Origin: Exilibacterium sp.
GTDB lineage: Bacteria; Pseudomonadota; Gammaproteobacteria; Pseudomonadales; Cellvibrionaceae
Assembly: GCA_028280195.1 (NCBI GenBank)
Contig: JANQMH010000065.1
Location: forward strand, 1 to 64,000
Direction: 5' to 3'
DNA length: 64,000 bases
The notes under the pieces are model-generated. The model saw only the letters and a program-made list of their open reading frames with translations, ran no database searches and was not told where the DNA came from. A program made the position numbers and the translations under genes. How positions within the stretch are numbered: the first letter of the stretch is position 1; the number at the start of each line of letters is the position of its first letter. This document shows, piece after piece, positions 44,962 through 54,411 of the stretch.

Positions 44962-46608
44962 TTAACCAACGGCTCTTTGCAGGGCCTCTGTGCGTGTCGT
45001 GCACAACTGGGTACCCGGTATCAACTCGAACAGGCCCAGCCGCTCCAGTGTTGCATGCGCCTGCTTGCTGGGCTTGACGATAAATACCTTGCGCTGCGAC
45101 GCGACGGCCCCCTTGATGGCATTTTCGATCGCCAGGCAAATCGTCGTATCGATCAATGGTACATCGCTTAAATCCAATACGATACAGGCGTACTGGTCGA
45201 TTGTGCCGTGCTCGCGGGCAATCGCCTTGGCCACACCGAAAATCATCGGCCCGCTCAGGTACACCAGCAGCACACGGCCGTCGGCCTTGTCGAGCAGCTT
45301 TCTCTCTTCCGGGGTAAGGGGTACGTCGTCGCCGGCATCGCTGATGGCTTTGACATTTTCCCTTTGCAATTCACTGAGTCGCTGAATCGTCAATATATTG
45401 GCAATGAATACGCCCACGCCAACCGCGACGATGAGATCCACGAAAATCGTCAACAGCATGACCCCATACATGATCAGGGCAGCGTGCCAGGAGACCTTGT
45501 GGGCGCGCTTGACGAAGCTCCAGTCGAGAATATTGATACCGACCCGCAAGGCGATACCGGCGAGTACCGCCAGGGGAATGCTCTCCGTCAGTTGCGCCGC
45601 GCCAAGCACGACGACCAGCAACACCACGGCACGGGTGATACCCGACAGGGCGGTTCGCGCCCCCGACTGAATATTGACCACCGTGCCCATGGTGGCGCCG
45701 GCGCCGGGCAGACCGCCAAACAGGCCGGATACCAGGTTGCCGATGCCCTGGCCAACCAGTTCGCGATCGGACTTGTGCTCCGCGCGCGTCAGGCTGTCAG
45801 CGATTACCGACGTCAGCAGTGAATCGATGCAGCCGAGCGTGCCGAGAATGATACCGTCGAGGATCATCGCCGTGATCTGCTCACTGCTGAATGTCGGCAC
45901 GGTAATGGAGGGCAGCCCGAGCGATATTTCACCGATGCGGCGGACATCGGCATCGGCAAAAATGACCAGAGATACGATCGTCCCCACGACCAGCGCAACC
46001 AGCGGCGGCGGCACGAAGCGGCCGAGCTTCTTTGGCATGAAAAACAGGATTGCCAGGGTGATGAGACCGAGTACGGCCTCGATCGGCCGCATGTTTTCCC
46101 AGAGCTGCGGCAACTGCTCCAGGGTGCCCACGACACCGCCGGGCGGGCTGGGCTGACCGAGGAAAGGGGCGAACTGCAGGATGATAAGAATGACGCCGAT
46201 ACCGGACATAAAGCCGGAAATGACGCTGTAGGGCATCAGGGTGATATATTTGCCGAGCTTCAGTGTGCCTAACAGTATCTGGAAAACACCGGCTATCATC
46301 ACCACGGTGAAGGCCATGGCCACGCCGTTGTCGGGGTTTTGCGCAATCATGGTGCTGAGCACGGCAGTCATCACCACCGTCATCGGCCCGGTGGGCTCGG
46401 AGATCAGCGTTGGCGTGCCGCCGAACATGGCCGCAAACAATCCCACCAGCACGGCGCCATACAGACCGGCGGCGGGACCGGCCCCGGACGCCACACCAAA
46501 GGCAAGCGCCAGCGGCAGGGAGACGATGGCGGCGGTGACGCCGCCAAAAATATCGCCGCGCAGGTTGTTGAGGGAAATATTGTTAAATATCTGCATGGGG
46601 ATGCTCAT
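44962..46608 (-). CDS. SulP-family anion transporter with STAS domain
   Basis: Inner-membrane transporter of 548 residues. It has about 12-14 helices with the SulP core [40 protein letters not shown] and [20 protein letters not shown]-terminal STAS domain (about 430-548) contains [20 protein letters not shown]. Substrates in the family include sulfate, bicarbonate and dicarboxylates. Position upstream of purEK raises the possibility of a bicarbonate role, because PurK consumes bicarbonate, but this is inference. A sulfate carrier is equally possible. Confidence 0.9.
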   Translation of the reverse strand: MSIPMQIFNNISLNNLRGDIFGGVTAAIVSLPLALAFGVASGAGPAAGLYGAVLVGLFAAMFGGTPTLISEPTGPMTVVMTAVLSTMIAQNPDNGVAMAFTVVMIAGVFQILLGTLKLGKYITLMPYSVISGFMSGIGVILIILQFAPFLGQPSPPGGVVGTLEQLPQLWENMRPIEAVLGLITLAILFFMPKKLGRFVPPPLVALVVGTIVSLVIFADADVRRIGEISLGLPSITVPTFSSEQITAMILDGIILGTLGCIDSLLTSVIADSLTRAEHKSDRELVGQGIGNLVSGLFGGLPGAGATMGTVVNIQSGARTALSGITRAVVLLVVVLGAAQLTESIPLAVLAGIALRVGINILDWSFVKRAHKVSWHAALIMYGVMLLTIFVDLIVAVGVGVFIANILTIQRLSELQRENVKAISDAGDDVPLTPEERKLLDKADGRVLLVYLSGPMIFGVAKAIAREHGTIDQYACIVLDLSDVPLIDTTICLAIENAIKGAVASQRKVFIVKPSKQAHATLERLGLFELIPGTQLCTTRTEALQRAVG

Positions 46609-46942
46609 ATCCAGCTGGCGACAAAATAACCTCCTGTTCAGGCTTGGGCACGGCCGCTCAAACCTCGATTTGACAGCGGTGTTGGTGTACGTTCAATGAC
46701 ACAGTGCAAGTGAGTCCCCATCCGAGGGAGCCTATTAAACGGGCTTGATCTCGATGTTGTCAAGGCGGTCATGACCGGCCGTTCAGCTACAGGCACAAGC
46801 TGCCATCTCACTCCCTCTGCTGCGGCAATTATCTGCTCGAGGGTCGCTGCCGGACTGACCGCAACTATCGGCGATCCAGTACCCTTCCCTGGCAGGGTCT
46901 GCGGTAAAAGTGGTTGAAAAACCGCCTCAGGGCCTGTTGACA
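46609..46942. other. Intergenic region before the SulP gene
   Basis: Holds the SulP promoter and the 3' flank of the PhoD-like gene. A 101-codon minus-strand frame (46638-46943) has no family similarity and overlaps the phosphatase stop, so it is not called. No clear hairpin or promoter was found. Confidence 0.4.
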
Positions 46943-48901
46943 CTAAGTCGCTGTGTCATCTGCACGGCCGTCATCTACACGACTGTCATCCGCACCGCCG
47001 GGGGAGAACTCCAGCGCTTTTCCACCCGCAGTGAGAATCGACGTGCTTATCTGTTTGCCGCCGGCACCGAGCTTCAGCACCCCGAGACCGCTGCTGTTGA
47101 GCAGTGTCCGCCCCTTGTCACCGGGCGGCTTGCGCGGGTGAATGGTCATATAGCGCCGCTGTGTGAACCAGTTGAGTGGCGAGCGCCGGTGGTAGAGCCA
47201 GCGGTTGAGCTTGTCCAGCCACAGCAGCAGGGTGTGCGGAAATTCATTTTTGATACCGCTGGCCGTTATCTGACAGATACGCGGACTGGTGCGGGTAAAC
47301 CTCAGCTTTACATCGTACACAAAAGAGTAGTGTACGTCGCCCGAGAGGATGATAAACAGCGGCGGTGTACGCCGGTGGCGAAAAATATTGAGCATAACAC
47401 TGGCGGTGCCTTTGTGCGCCATCCAGTTTTCCGCATCCACCGTCAACGCCTTGCCGAAAAAAGTGAAGATTTTCTGGATCACCTCGATCAGTTTCACACC
47501 GTAAATCGGCGTGGGCGACACCATGATCACCGATTTCTGGCCGAGCAGCTGCTGTTGCAGATCGCACAGCGATTCCCAGTCCATCAGGCCGCTGGGTTTG
47601 ACCAGGCTGCTCTCCGAGCGCCAGCGCTGGGTGCGCGTATCCAGCACCAGGGTGGGCGGCTCGGTGGGCAGCCTGTAATGCCATTGCCGCCATGCCAGCA
47701 GGCGCTCTATCAATTGGTCCTGATTTGACAGACCGTCAATAGTGAAACACCCATGCAGTTCGGCGTGCAGCGCGCTGAAAGCGCCGGGATCATTGCCCCA
47801 TCCCTGGCACAGCAGGTAGCCGCACAGGGCGTTGCCGATGATCCGTTTTGAAAACGGGTGATTGTAGGAGGCCTCCTCCCAGCCGCGGGTTAAATTCCAG
47901 TCGTCGGTAACATCGTGGTCGTCAAAGATCATATAGGTCGGCAGATGCGCCAGCACCCGGCGCACGCGCCAGAGCCCCGCGGCAAACTGTTCGATCACAC
48001 GCTTTTCTTTTTCGTAGGTAGCCTGCAGTTCGGGCGCCAATCCCCGCTTGTCGAGGTCCAGGCGCTGCCACAGGGCCGGAGACCAGACCAGCAGGTACAT
48101 GGCCATCACTTCGGCAAAGGTGATCAGGTGATTGCCGCCGTTTACCGTGGTAAAGATCGGCTTGCGCTTACCCCGCCAGAAGCGCCTGCCGACAGCCTCG
48201 CTGGCATCGTCGCCGGGCAGCAGGGCATGGCGGCGGTAAAAGCCATCGACATGGGCAAACAATTCGGCAGAGTTTTGCACCAGTGCCCCCGACAGTGTCT
48301 CATCGAACAGGCCCAACTCGCCGATCACCTGGTGAATTGCCCACAGTGTGGGGCCGGCGACATCGTCGGTATATACCTGGTCGCCGGTCATAATCAGAAA
48401 ATTCGGCCTGGCCTCACCACTGCCCAGCCGCGACGCCAGCTGGCGGTCGAGCTGCACCAGGCCATCGGCACTGCGGTGGTGGGGTTTGCGGCAGGAGCCG
48501 TGCACGACTTCGCGGACAGCCAGATCGATGACAAAGCTGGGATGCCGCGCGCCTTCGTAGCAGATATCGGGCAGCGTGTCGCTAAGCCACTGTTGCGCAG
48601 CGCCTGTCACCAGGTGGAAGTCGTACTCGACCACTTTCTGTTGAGCCAGCGGACCGGCAGGTGCCCATACAATCCAATGCACAAAGCAGTGCCGGCCGAC
48701 CGGCCACTGCTGTCGCTGCAGTCGCTCGGCGGCAACAGCAGCAAGCGCGCCGTTTGCAACCGCGATATGCAGCTGACATTCACAGGGGCGGCTGGTCACC
48801 AGCCAGAATGCCACCTGGTCGGGACTGCAGCGACGCAGCACCGGGCCGGCCAAAACCAGGGGCAGCGGGGTATCGGGAGACTGCTGCGCCGCCACGGCCA
48901 A
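46943..48901 (-). CDS. PhoD-like metallophosphatase
   Basis: About 652 residues of the alkaline phosphatase D-like family. Metal-site motifs are HGSCRKPHH, IMTGDQVYTDDVAGP, MIFDDHDVTDDWNLTRG and IILSGDVHYSFVYDVKL. The N-terminal domain (about 10-130) is the fibronectin-like part, with AFWLVTSRPCECQLHI. No signal peptide is seen, so it is probably cytosolic. The first possible start is TTG at 48901, immediately after the upstream gene's TAG; a GTG two codons later is possible, and neither has a ribosome-binding site. Translation therefore probably depends on termination of the DUF2252 gene. Confidence 0.82.
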   Translation of the reverse strand: MAVAAQQSPDTPLPLVLAGPVLRRCSPDQVAFWLVTSRPCECQLHIAVANGALAAVAAERLQRQQWPVGRHCFVHWIVWAPAGPLAQQKVVEYDFHLVTGAAQQWLSDTLPDICYEGARHPSFVIDLAVREVVHGSCRKPHHRSADGLVQLDRQLASRLGSGEARPNFLIMTGDQVYTDDVAGPTLWAIHQVIGELGLFDETLSGALVQNSAELFAHVDGFYRRHALLPGDDASEAVGRRFWRGKRKPIFTTVNGGNHLITFAEVMAMYLLVWSPALWQRLDLDKRGLAPELQATYEKEKRVIEQFAAGLWRVRRVLAHLPTYMIFDDHDVTDDWNLTRGWEEASYNHPFSKRIIGNALCGYLLCQGWGNDPGAFSALHAELHGCFTIDGLSNQDQLIERLLAWRQWHYRLPTEPPTLVLDTRTQRWRSESSLVKPSGLMDWESLCDLQQQLLGQKSVIMVSPTPIYGVKLIEVIQKIFTFFGKALTVDAENWMAHKGTASVMLNIFRHRRTPPLFIILSGDVHYSFVYDVKLRFTRTSPRICQITASGIKNEFPHTLLLWLDKLNRWLYHRRSPLNWFTQRRYMTIHPRKPPGDKGRTLLNSSGLGVLKLGAGGKQISTSILTAGGKALEFSPGGADDSRVDDGRADDTAT

Positions 48902-50344
48902 CTACAGCGCCAGCATGTCTTTGAGCAGTGCCCAGTCCCGCTGCGTTTGTTCGGCACAGCCTGCTGCCGCATCCAGCAGCGCGCGCCGCTGCGGCGGCAG
49001 GTTTTTGCACAGCGCCTGCTCGTAGCGGGTTGAACGCCGGTCGCCGCGGCTGTGGGCCAGCGCCAGAGCGCGGCCACAGGCGCGCCCGTATTGCAGCAGC
49101 CCGGCTTCGCCGGCAGCTGGCTGTGTCAACAGCGCTTCCGGCGCAATGCCCACCTTGGCGTGATGGCGGGAGCGTATCAGCCAGTGGACACCCTGCCAGA
49201 CGGTTTCATCCAGCACCAGATCCGCCTGGCGCTGCATGCGGCGCTGGCAAACCACAGTCAGGTGGGCGGGATTGAGTTGGTTGGTCGGGCTCAGGCCGGC
49301 AAAAAAAGCCAGCGGTGCCGCGCGCCGCTGCTGTTTCACTTCGACGATGTGACAGAGTTCGAGATCGCCGGGGTAGTGCCCCTGCTGCGGCCCCACCAGA
49401 AAGTAGTAGCGCCCCATATTGACCGAGCCGGTGCCGGCATCGAGCCGTTCGGCCACATCGAGAACGCAGTCGTCCATATAGGGCGCGAAGTGCGCTTCCA
49501 GCTCGCCGCGTCTGGCGGCGGTGAGTTCGGCGAAATCGCGGCTTTGGCGGTCGAAGCGGATGTCGGCCTGTTGCCATACAGCCGCCTTGGCCAGGGCGCT
49601 CTTGCGGCTGAACTGCGCGCCGCCGGCAGCCCGTTTCCTGGCCTTGCACCACAGCGGCTGTAACACATGCCCGGCAGGGAAGTCGTCAATTACCTGTTTG
49701 TGCCCGCCGCCGGCGCTCGACAGGGCATCGCACTGCGCTATGTAGCTGTCGAGAAATATCTCATTGGCGCGGCGGGCCATGGCGTCGTCCGCAACCGGCC
49801 GGCCGCTGAAGTCCGCCTTTTTTACCTGCTGATACTGGCCGCGCTGCACACCTTGCAGATAATCCGCGGCCAGATGCAGGCTGGTGGCAAACCGCAACAG
49901 ATCCCATACCCCATGACCGATACAGGCATCATCAAAATCGTTGAGGGAAAAAATAACGCTGTCACCGTGGGAACCCTCTTCGGTGATAAAGCCGAAATTC
50001 GACAGATGACAATCGCCCTGAATCGCGGTCAGGGGAATGGCGTCGCGCAGGGCAGGTGGAAACCGGCCCCAGTCCCGCTCAGCCAGATCGCGATAGAACA
50101 GCGCGGCGCTGCCGCGCATGAAGCTGAAAGGGCTGGCTGCCATCTTGATATGCTTGGCCAGCGGGGCACTGCTTTGTGGCGCGACACCGTCAACACCCAG
50201 CAGCACCTGGGCGATAATTTCCCGGCGAGCGGCCACACAGCCTCCGATATTGCTCTGCCACCAGCGGGCGCGCCGGCCCGCAGCTGAAGAAATGAACACA
50301 GGTTGATTGCGGCAGAGCTTAAGCGATCCGCAAAGAGACTGCAA
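48902..50344 (-). CDS. DUF2252 family protein
   Basis: Up to 480 residues. Family segments are FSFMRGSAALFYRDLAERDW, AIQGDCHLSNFGFI, FSLNDFDDACIGHGVWDLLR and the C-terminal RACGRALALAHSRGDRRSTR. DUF2252 proteins are thought to adopt a kinase/phosphotransferase-like fold (the GDCHLSNFG and NDFDDA motifs parallel HxDxxxxN and DxD sites), with unknown substrate. The start is uncertain: TTG 50344 or GTG 50299. It is directly upstream of, and likely coupled to, the PhoD-like gene, so a phosphate-transfer and phosphate-release pair is conceivable. Confidence 0.8.
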   Translation of the reverse strand: MQSLCGSLKLCRNQPVFISSAAGRRARWWQSNIGGCVAARREIIAQVLLGVDGVAPQSSAPLAKHIKMAASPFSFMRGSAALFYRDLAERDWGRFPPALRDAIPLTAIQGDCHLSNFGFITEEGSHGDSVIFSLNDFDDACIGHGVWDLLRFATSLHLAADYLQGVQRGQYQQVKKADFSGRPVADDAMARRANEIFLDSYIAQCDALSSAGGGHKQVIDDFPAGHVLQPLWCKARKRAAGGAQFSRKSALAKAAVWQQADIRFDRQSRDFAELTAARRGELEAHFAPYMDDCVLDVAERLDAGTGSVNMGRYYFLVGPQQGHYPGDLELCHIVEVKQQRRAAPLAFFAGLSPTNQLNPAHLTVVCQRRMQRQADLVLDETVWQGVHWLIRSRHHAKVGIAPEALLTQPAAGEAGLLQYGRACGRALALAHSRGDRRSTRYEQALCKNLPPQRRALLDAAAGCAEQTQRDWALLKDMLAL

Positions 50345-50361
50345 ATGGCCTTAAGGGATGA

Positions 50362-50823
50362 TCAGGACTCGCCCCGGGCGACCTGTCTAATCGCCCGTTT
50401 TACCCGGGCGTAGGTGCCGCAGCGGCACAGATTGCCGGCCATGGCGGCGCTGATCTCCCTATCCCGCGGGCGGGGGGTTTGCGCTAACAACGCCGCGGCG
50501 CTCATCAGCTGGCCCGACTGGCAATAACCGCATTGCGGCACCCGCTCGCGCTTCCAGGCCGCCTGCAGATCGGCTCCACGGGGCCGGGTGTGAAGGTGCT
50601 CTATGGTGGTGACGGCAGCGCCGCCGACCGCTGCAACGGTCACCAGGCAGGCGCGCGCCGCGCGCCCGTCCAGATGCACCGTGCAGGCGCCGCAATGGCC
50701 CCGACCACAACCGTATTTGGTACCGGTAAGCCCCAGTTCGTCGCGCAACAGCCACAACAGCGGTGTATCGCCAGGGGATTTCACAGTGTGGGATTGACCA
50801 TTAATTCGCAGGGTTCTTTTCAT
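50362..50823 (-). CDS. [2Fe-2S] subunit of isoquinoline-type molybdenum hydroxylase
   Basis: A 153-residue small subunit with two [2Fe-2S] clusters. The plant-ferredoxin-type site is in GTKYGCGRGHCGACTVHLDG, and the helical-domain site in QCGYCQSGQ and NLCRCGTYARV. It matches IorA of isoquinoline 1-oxidoreductase and related aldehyde oxidases, passing electrons away from the molybdenum centre. GAGGAG lies about 12 bases upstream of its ATG. The large subunit gene ends 19 bases before it. Confidence 0.93.
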   Translation of the reverse strand: MKRTLRINGQSHTVKSPGDTPLLWLLRDELGLTGTKYGCGRGHCGACTVHLDGRAARACLVTVAAVGGAAVTTIEHLHTRPRGADLQAAWKRERVPQCGYCQSGQLMSAAALLAQTPRPRDREISAAMAGNLCRCGTYARVKRAIRQVARGES

Positions 50824-50842
50824 ATCACAGCGGCTCCTCGTA

Positions 50843-53080
50843 TCAGACCAGTTCCAGTTGATCGCCGGCGGGCAGGCGCCGTACCCGCGGCCCGCCGGCG
50901 CGGGCTACCGCATTCAGAAAGGCAGGTATCACCGGGGGCAGGGGCGGCTCCCCGATACCGCCGGGCAGCTCCTCGCTGGCGACAATATGCACGTCTATCT
51001 GCGGCATCTCGTGCAGGCGCAGCAGGCGGCAGTGATCGAAATTGCGTGACATCACCTGCCCCGCCTGCACATCGACGTCGTCCCAGAGCGCGGAATTCAG
51101 GCCGAATACCACACTGCCCTCCACCTGGGCAGTGACGGAATCCGGGGAAATTGCAATACCGCAGTCAACGGCGGCTACCACCTTGTGGATACGCACCCCG
51201 CCGGCCCTGACAGTCACATCGACAGCATGCGCGATATAAGTGTGAACATCGCTGTAGCAGTGACAGGCGATGCCGACTGCGCGACCGGTGCCGCGCTTGC
51301 TGCGGTAGGCTATTTTCTCCGCCGCCAGTGCCAGCACGCGCCGCAGGCGGCCGGCGCTGATTTGTGCCGGATCATCCGGGAAAGTCTCAATGCTGAGATC
51401 CGCAGACAGCAGCGACAGGCGCAGCTCGAGCGGATCGAGCCCGGCGGCAGCGGCCAGTTCGTCCATCGCGCATTCGCTGGCGAAGGCGTGATTGTTGCGG
51501 TAGGTGCCGCGCCACCAGTTCAGGCGCACAGCCGGCGTTTCAATATCTGTCTGCCGCACCCGCAGGGACTGAAACGCATAGGGTATATCGACGGCTCCCA
51601 GCGCCGCCGCCCAATCGTAGCCTTTGCGGGACAATTGGCTGCGGTCCTGGTGCGCCCAGGCGGAAGCCGCCGCATAATCGTAGTCGAGCGCAAATCGCCG
51701 GGCGTGGCGGTCAAAGGAAAAGCTGAGCCGATGCTGGCTCGGCGGGCGCATGCCGCCGTGCATCATATCGTCCTCGCGAGTGTAGAGCAGCTGCACCGGA
51801 CCTCGCACCCTGGCGGCAATCTGCGCGGCTTCGATGACAAAGTCGCGTTCCAGCTTGCGACCGAAGGACCCCCCCACCAGAGTGGTATGCACGCTGACGT
51901 TTTCCTTTGCTATCTGCAGGGCCCGGGCCACTTCGCCCTGGGTCTGCGTAGCCAGATGAATCGGCCCCCAAATGGTGCAGCGGCCCTTTTCCACCAGCGC
52001 GGTGGCATTGACCGGTTCCAGGGCGGCGTGCTGGGCCAGGGGCATTTCGTAATCGCACTGCAGCCGCTGCAGCCGACTGCCGGCAATGGCTTTGCCCTGC
52101 TGCCGGATCACATGATCACCGCTGCCAAGCGCGGCGCGCAGCTGGCGGCGAATACTGTCGCTACTGACATCGCCGTAGCGGTCATAGCGCCAGCGCGGGC
52201 GCAGCCTTTCACGCCCCTGCTGCGCCGCCCAGGAGCTGGCGGCGACGACGGCTACCCAGTCGCCGACCGCAAACACCTCCTGCACTCCCGGCACCGCCAG
52301 CGTCGCGCGTCGCTCGAAGCCCTCGAGCACGCCTTCGCGCACCGGCGACCTGGCAATCGCGGCAAAGCGCATATTCGGCATGCGCACATCGATGCCATAG
52401 CGCGCACTTCCGTTGACGATCCTTTCTACATCTCTGTGCCCGGCCACCTTGCCGATATAGAGAAACTCGCTACTGCTGCGCAGGCGCGGCTGCTCGGGCA
52501 CTGCGAGTCTGGCAGCGGCAGCGGCAAACTCACCCAGGGGTGCGCGCCGCCCGCTGGCGGCATGGCGAATTACCCCGCCGGCGACTTTCACCTCATCCTT
52601 GCCGACATCCCAGGCAGCGGCGGCGGCCGTCTCCAGCATGTCACGGGCCGCGGCAAACAGCGGCCGGGCGCGACGCCAGAAGCCCGCCACGGCATAGCTG
52701 CCGCCGGTGCCGACAAAGCCGAACCTGGCGTCGGTGTCGGCCTGTTTCACGTTCAATGTGGCCATGTCGGCACCCAGCTCATCGGCAGCGATTGCCGCCA
52801 GTGCGCTGTGAATGTGCTGCCCCATCTCACATTTCTTCAACCACAGCGTAACCCGGTCGGGTGGTGAAATTTCCAGAAAGGCATTGGGCTGCAAAACCGC
52901 GCCTGCGGCGACCGGCGGAGCGTTTCGCGCCAGGGGATAGAAGGCCAGCACGAAAGCCGCGCCGCCCACGGCCTTGATGACACTTCGCCTGGAGAGATCT
53001 GTCTGCAATGTCCCACCCCAATAGTATCGCTGCCTATCGACGGCATGGTGCGCCGGCGCACGCTGCGGCTCCAGTGGCAA
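50843..53080 (-). CDS. Molybdopterin-binding large subunit, isoquinoline 1-oxidoreductase type
   Basis: Up to 745 residues of the IorB/xanthine dehydrogenase large-subunit family. A twin-arginine-like DLSRRSVIKAVGGAAFVLAF near the N-terminus suggests Tat export, so the complex may act in the periplasm. Cofactor-binding segments include KCEMGQHIHSALAAIAADEL, TLVGGSFGRKLERDFVIEA, NWWRGTYRNNHAFASECAMD, and the C-terminal GGIGEPPLPPVIPAFLNAV with the catalytic Glu. No FAD subunit is present, as in IorAB, where electrons go to a membrane cytochrome. The start is uncertain: TTG 53080 or TTG 53008, the latter just before the Tat signal. Confidence 0.88.
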   Translation of the reverse strand: MPLEPQRAPAHHAVDRQRYYWGGTLQTDLSRRSVIKAVGGAAFVLAFYPLARNAPPVAAGAVLQPNAFLEISPPDRVTLWLKKCEMGQHIHSALAAIAADELGADMATLNVKQADTDARFGFVGTGGSYAVAGFWRRARPLFAAARDMLETAAAAAWDVGKDEVKVAGGVIRHAASGRRAPLGEFAAAAARLAVPEQPRLRSSSEFLYIGKVAGHRDVERIVNGSARYGIDVRMPNMRFAAIARSPVREGVLEGFERRATLAVPGVQEVFAVGDWVAVVAASSWAAQQGRERLRPRWRYDRYGDVSSDSIRRQLRAALGSGDHVIRQQGKAIAGSRLQRLQCDYEMPLAQHAALEPVNATALVEKGRCTIWGPIHLATQTQGEVARALQIAKENVSVHTTLVGGSFGRKLERDFVIEAAQIAARVRGPVQLLYTREDDMMHGGMRPPSQHRLSFSFDRHARRFALDYDYAAASAWAHQDRSQLSRKGYDWAAALGAVDIPYAFQSLRVRQTDIETPAVRLNWWRGTYRNNHAFASECAMDELAAAAGLDPLELRLSLLSADLSIETFPDDPAQISAGRLRRVLALAAEKIAYRSKRGTGRAVGIACHCYSDVHTYIAHAVDVTVRAGGVRIHKVVAAVDCGIAISPDSVTAQVEGSVVFGLNSALWDDVDVQAGQVMSRNFDHCRLLRLHEMPQIDVHIVASEELPGGIGEPPLPPVIPAFLNAVARAGGPRVRRLPAGDQLELV

Positions 53081-53128
53081 GGGACGAGTGTTGAGAACGC
53101 GGGACGAACAACTCGAGGCGGAGCAGGT

Positions 53129-53941
53129 TCAGATATTCTCGCCCTCGAGCGCCAGCGCGGCGACAGCGGCCTCTCTGTAAGTGCGGCCAATCGGTACCTT
53201 GCCGCCGCCGGCCATGACGATAAACAGACCCCCACCGCCGCTCTCGCGGCCCAGGCCTTTGACAAAGGCGGAATTGACGAGATAGGAGCGGTGTACCCTG
53301 ACAAAGCGACCAGCCGGCAACTTCATATGCAGGTCTTTTAAACTGGTGCGCATGATATAGGCGTCATTGCCGAGAAAAAGCTCGACATAGTTGCGGGCAG
53401 AACGCACCCACTCCACCTCTTCAGCAGCAATTCTGGTATGCAGGCGGCCGGTCGAAACGGCGAGCGTGGCACCATCGCCGGCGCGGCTGGCCGGTTCAGC
53501 GGGGGTGTGGGTCGAGGCGGAAGGATATGACAGCCACAGGGCCAGCCCCATAAACAACAGATAGGTGCCCCCGGCAATTGGGGTCATATGGTAAAGCGTC
53601 GCGGTCCAGGTCGAGTGGCCGCCCAGAGACCTGTCGAACAGGTAGGCAAAGGCGACGGCGGCAGCTATGGCGATAAGCGCCCCCAGCAAAGCGCCGAGCA
53701 GCAGGGTACCGCGCCGTTCCAGGTAGCAAATCACCCACAGGCAGGCGGGCAGTATCAGCGGCCACGCACCCCACTGGGTAATCGCCCAGCGCAAACTGGC
53801 TTTCGCCCCTACCGTATAATTGCCAGCCACCACGCCGTGCAGCACACAATACAGTATCGCCGCCACAACAAAGCCCACCCAGGCCAGTATCATCTTGCCG
53901 AGGAACACACCCGGCGGCTGATGCTGGAGAGACAACTCCAT
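53129..53941 (-). CDS. Membrane-bound LytTR-type transcriptional regulator
   Basis: A 270-residue regulator. Four N-terminal membrane helices (about 18-155) include ILAWVGFVVAAILYCVLHG and GALLGALIAIAAAVAFAYLF; the cytosolic LytTR DNA-binding domain (about 165-265) has EEVEWVRSARNYVELFLGND and GRFVRVHRSYLVNSAFVKGL. It differs from classic LytTR proteins in having a membrane sensor instead of a receiver domain. It lies upstream of the molybdenum hydroxylase genes in the same direction and may control them. GGGGG precedes the Met at 53941; the longer open frame to 54034 is not needed. Confidence 0.87.
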   Translation of the reverse strand: MELSLQHQPPGVFLGKMILAWVGFVVAAILYCVLHGVVAGNYTVGAKASLRWAITQWGAWPLILPACLWVICYLERRGTLLLGALLGALIAIAAAVAFAYLFDRSLGGHSTWTATLYHMTPIAGGTYLLFMGLALWLSYPSASTHTPAEPASRAGDGATLAVSTGRLHTRIAAEEVEWVRSARNYVELFLGNDAYIMRTSLKDLHMKLPAGRFVRVHRSYLVNSAFVKGLGRESGGGGLFIVMAGGGKVPIGRTYREAAVAALALEGENI

Positions 53942-54133
53942 ATTTTCCCCCACCTCAATATTTCCCGGGCCCCACTCAGCCCGGCGGCGGTCCCGACCGC
54001 AGCCATTATAAAATTGGCGCCCGGCAGTGCCCACCCCGTCGAGGAATTTTGTGTCACAGGGGGAAAACCGGAACTACCTGGGCCGGGGAAAACTGTTGCC
54101 GGCAGTGGGAGTACGCATTCAGAGTCTGTCGAT

Positions 54134-54266
54134 TTTTATACCGGGCGTGGCTTTTTATATCGGATTTACCTTTTTATATCGGGCGTACCTTTCCATATAA
54201 GACGTACCTTTCCATATAAGGCGTATCAGGCCATATAAAGCGTATCAGGCCATATAAGGCGTACCC
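54134..54266. repeat. Seven-copy 19-bp tandem repeat array
   Basis: Seven contiguous 19-bp units begin at 54134, 54153, 54172, 54191, 54210, 54229 and 54248. Examples are ttttatatcgggcgtacct, ttccatataaggcgtatca and ggccatataaggcgtaccc. Every unit has a TATA core, and most have a CGTA or CGTG 3' part; neighbouring units resemble each other more than distant ones, indicating stepwise duplication. There are no spacers. The core looks like an A/T-rich protein- or polymerase-binding box repeated about once per two helical turns. Confidence 0.9.
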
Positions 54267-54340
54267 GGGGCGCTCGGTTTTCGGCACTGCGGGCAATTTG
54301 CCCGACACTGGAATGCCGGCCTGGCGATTTGCCGGAGTAC

Positions 54341-54372
54341 CGGCCGGATCAATATGTGACCTGATCCGGCCG
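54341..54372 (-). terminator. Hairpin after the avidin-like gene
   Basis: CGGCCGGATCA pairs perfectly with TGATCCGGCCG across a 10-base loop (atatgtgacc), 39 bases after the avidin-like stop on the minus strand. No T-run, but an 11-bp GC-rich stem fits the end of the protease/avidin operon. Confidence 0.5.
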
Positions 54373-54411
54373 CTTGGCTTTTAGCCTGCAGGCGGTGTGT
54401 AGCGATCGCAC

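Larger units (their letters stand above)
53942..54411. other. Intergenic region with tandem-repeat array
   Basis: No gene. It contains the promoter region of the LytTR gene, the 19-bp repeat array (54134-54266) and a terminator-like hairpin (54341-54372) for the avidin-like gene. A plus-strand frame through it (to 54238) runs antisense to the LytTR gene and is translated from repeats, so it is discarded. Confidence 0.6.

Noticed and set aside
46638..46943. 101-codon minus-strand ORF
   Set aside because: There is no ribosome-binding site or similarity; it overlaps the phosphatase stop and the SulP promoter region.
51185..52867. 560-codon plus-strand ORF
   Set aside because: It is antisense to the molybdenum hydroxylase large subunit and has no family features.
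54134..54266. CRISPR-like array
   Set aside because: The 19-bp units are contiguous with no spacers, and there are no cas genes.
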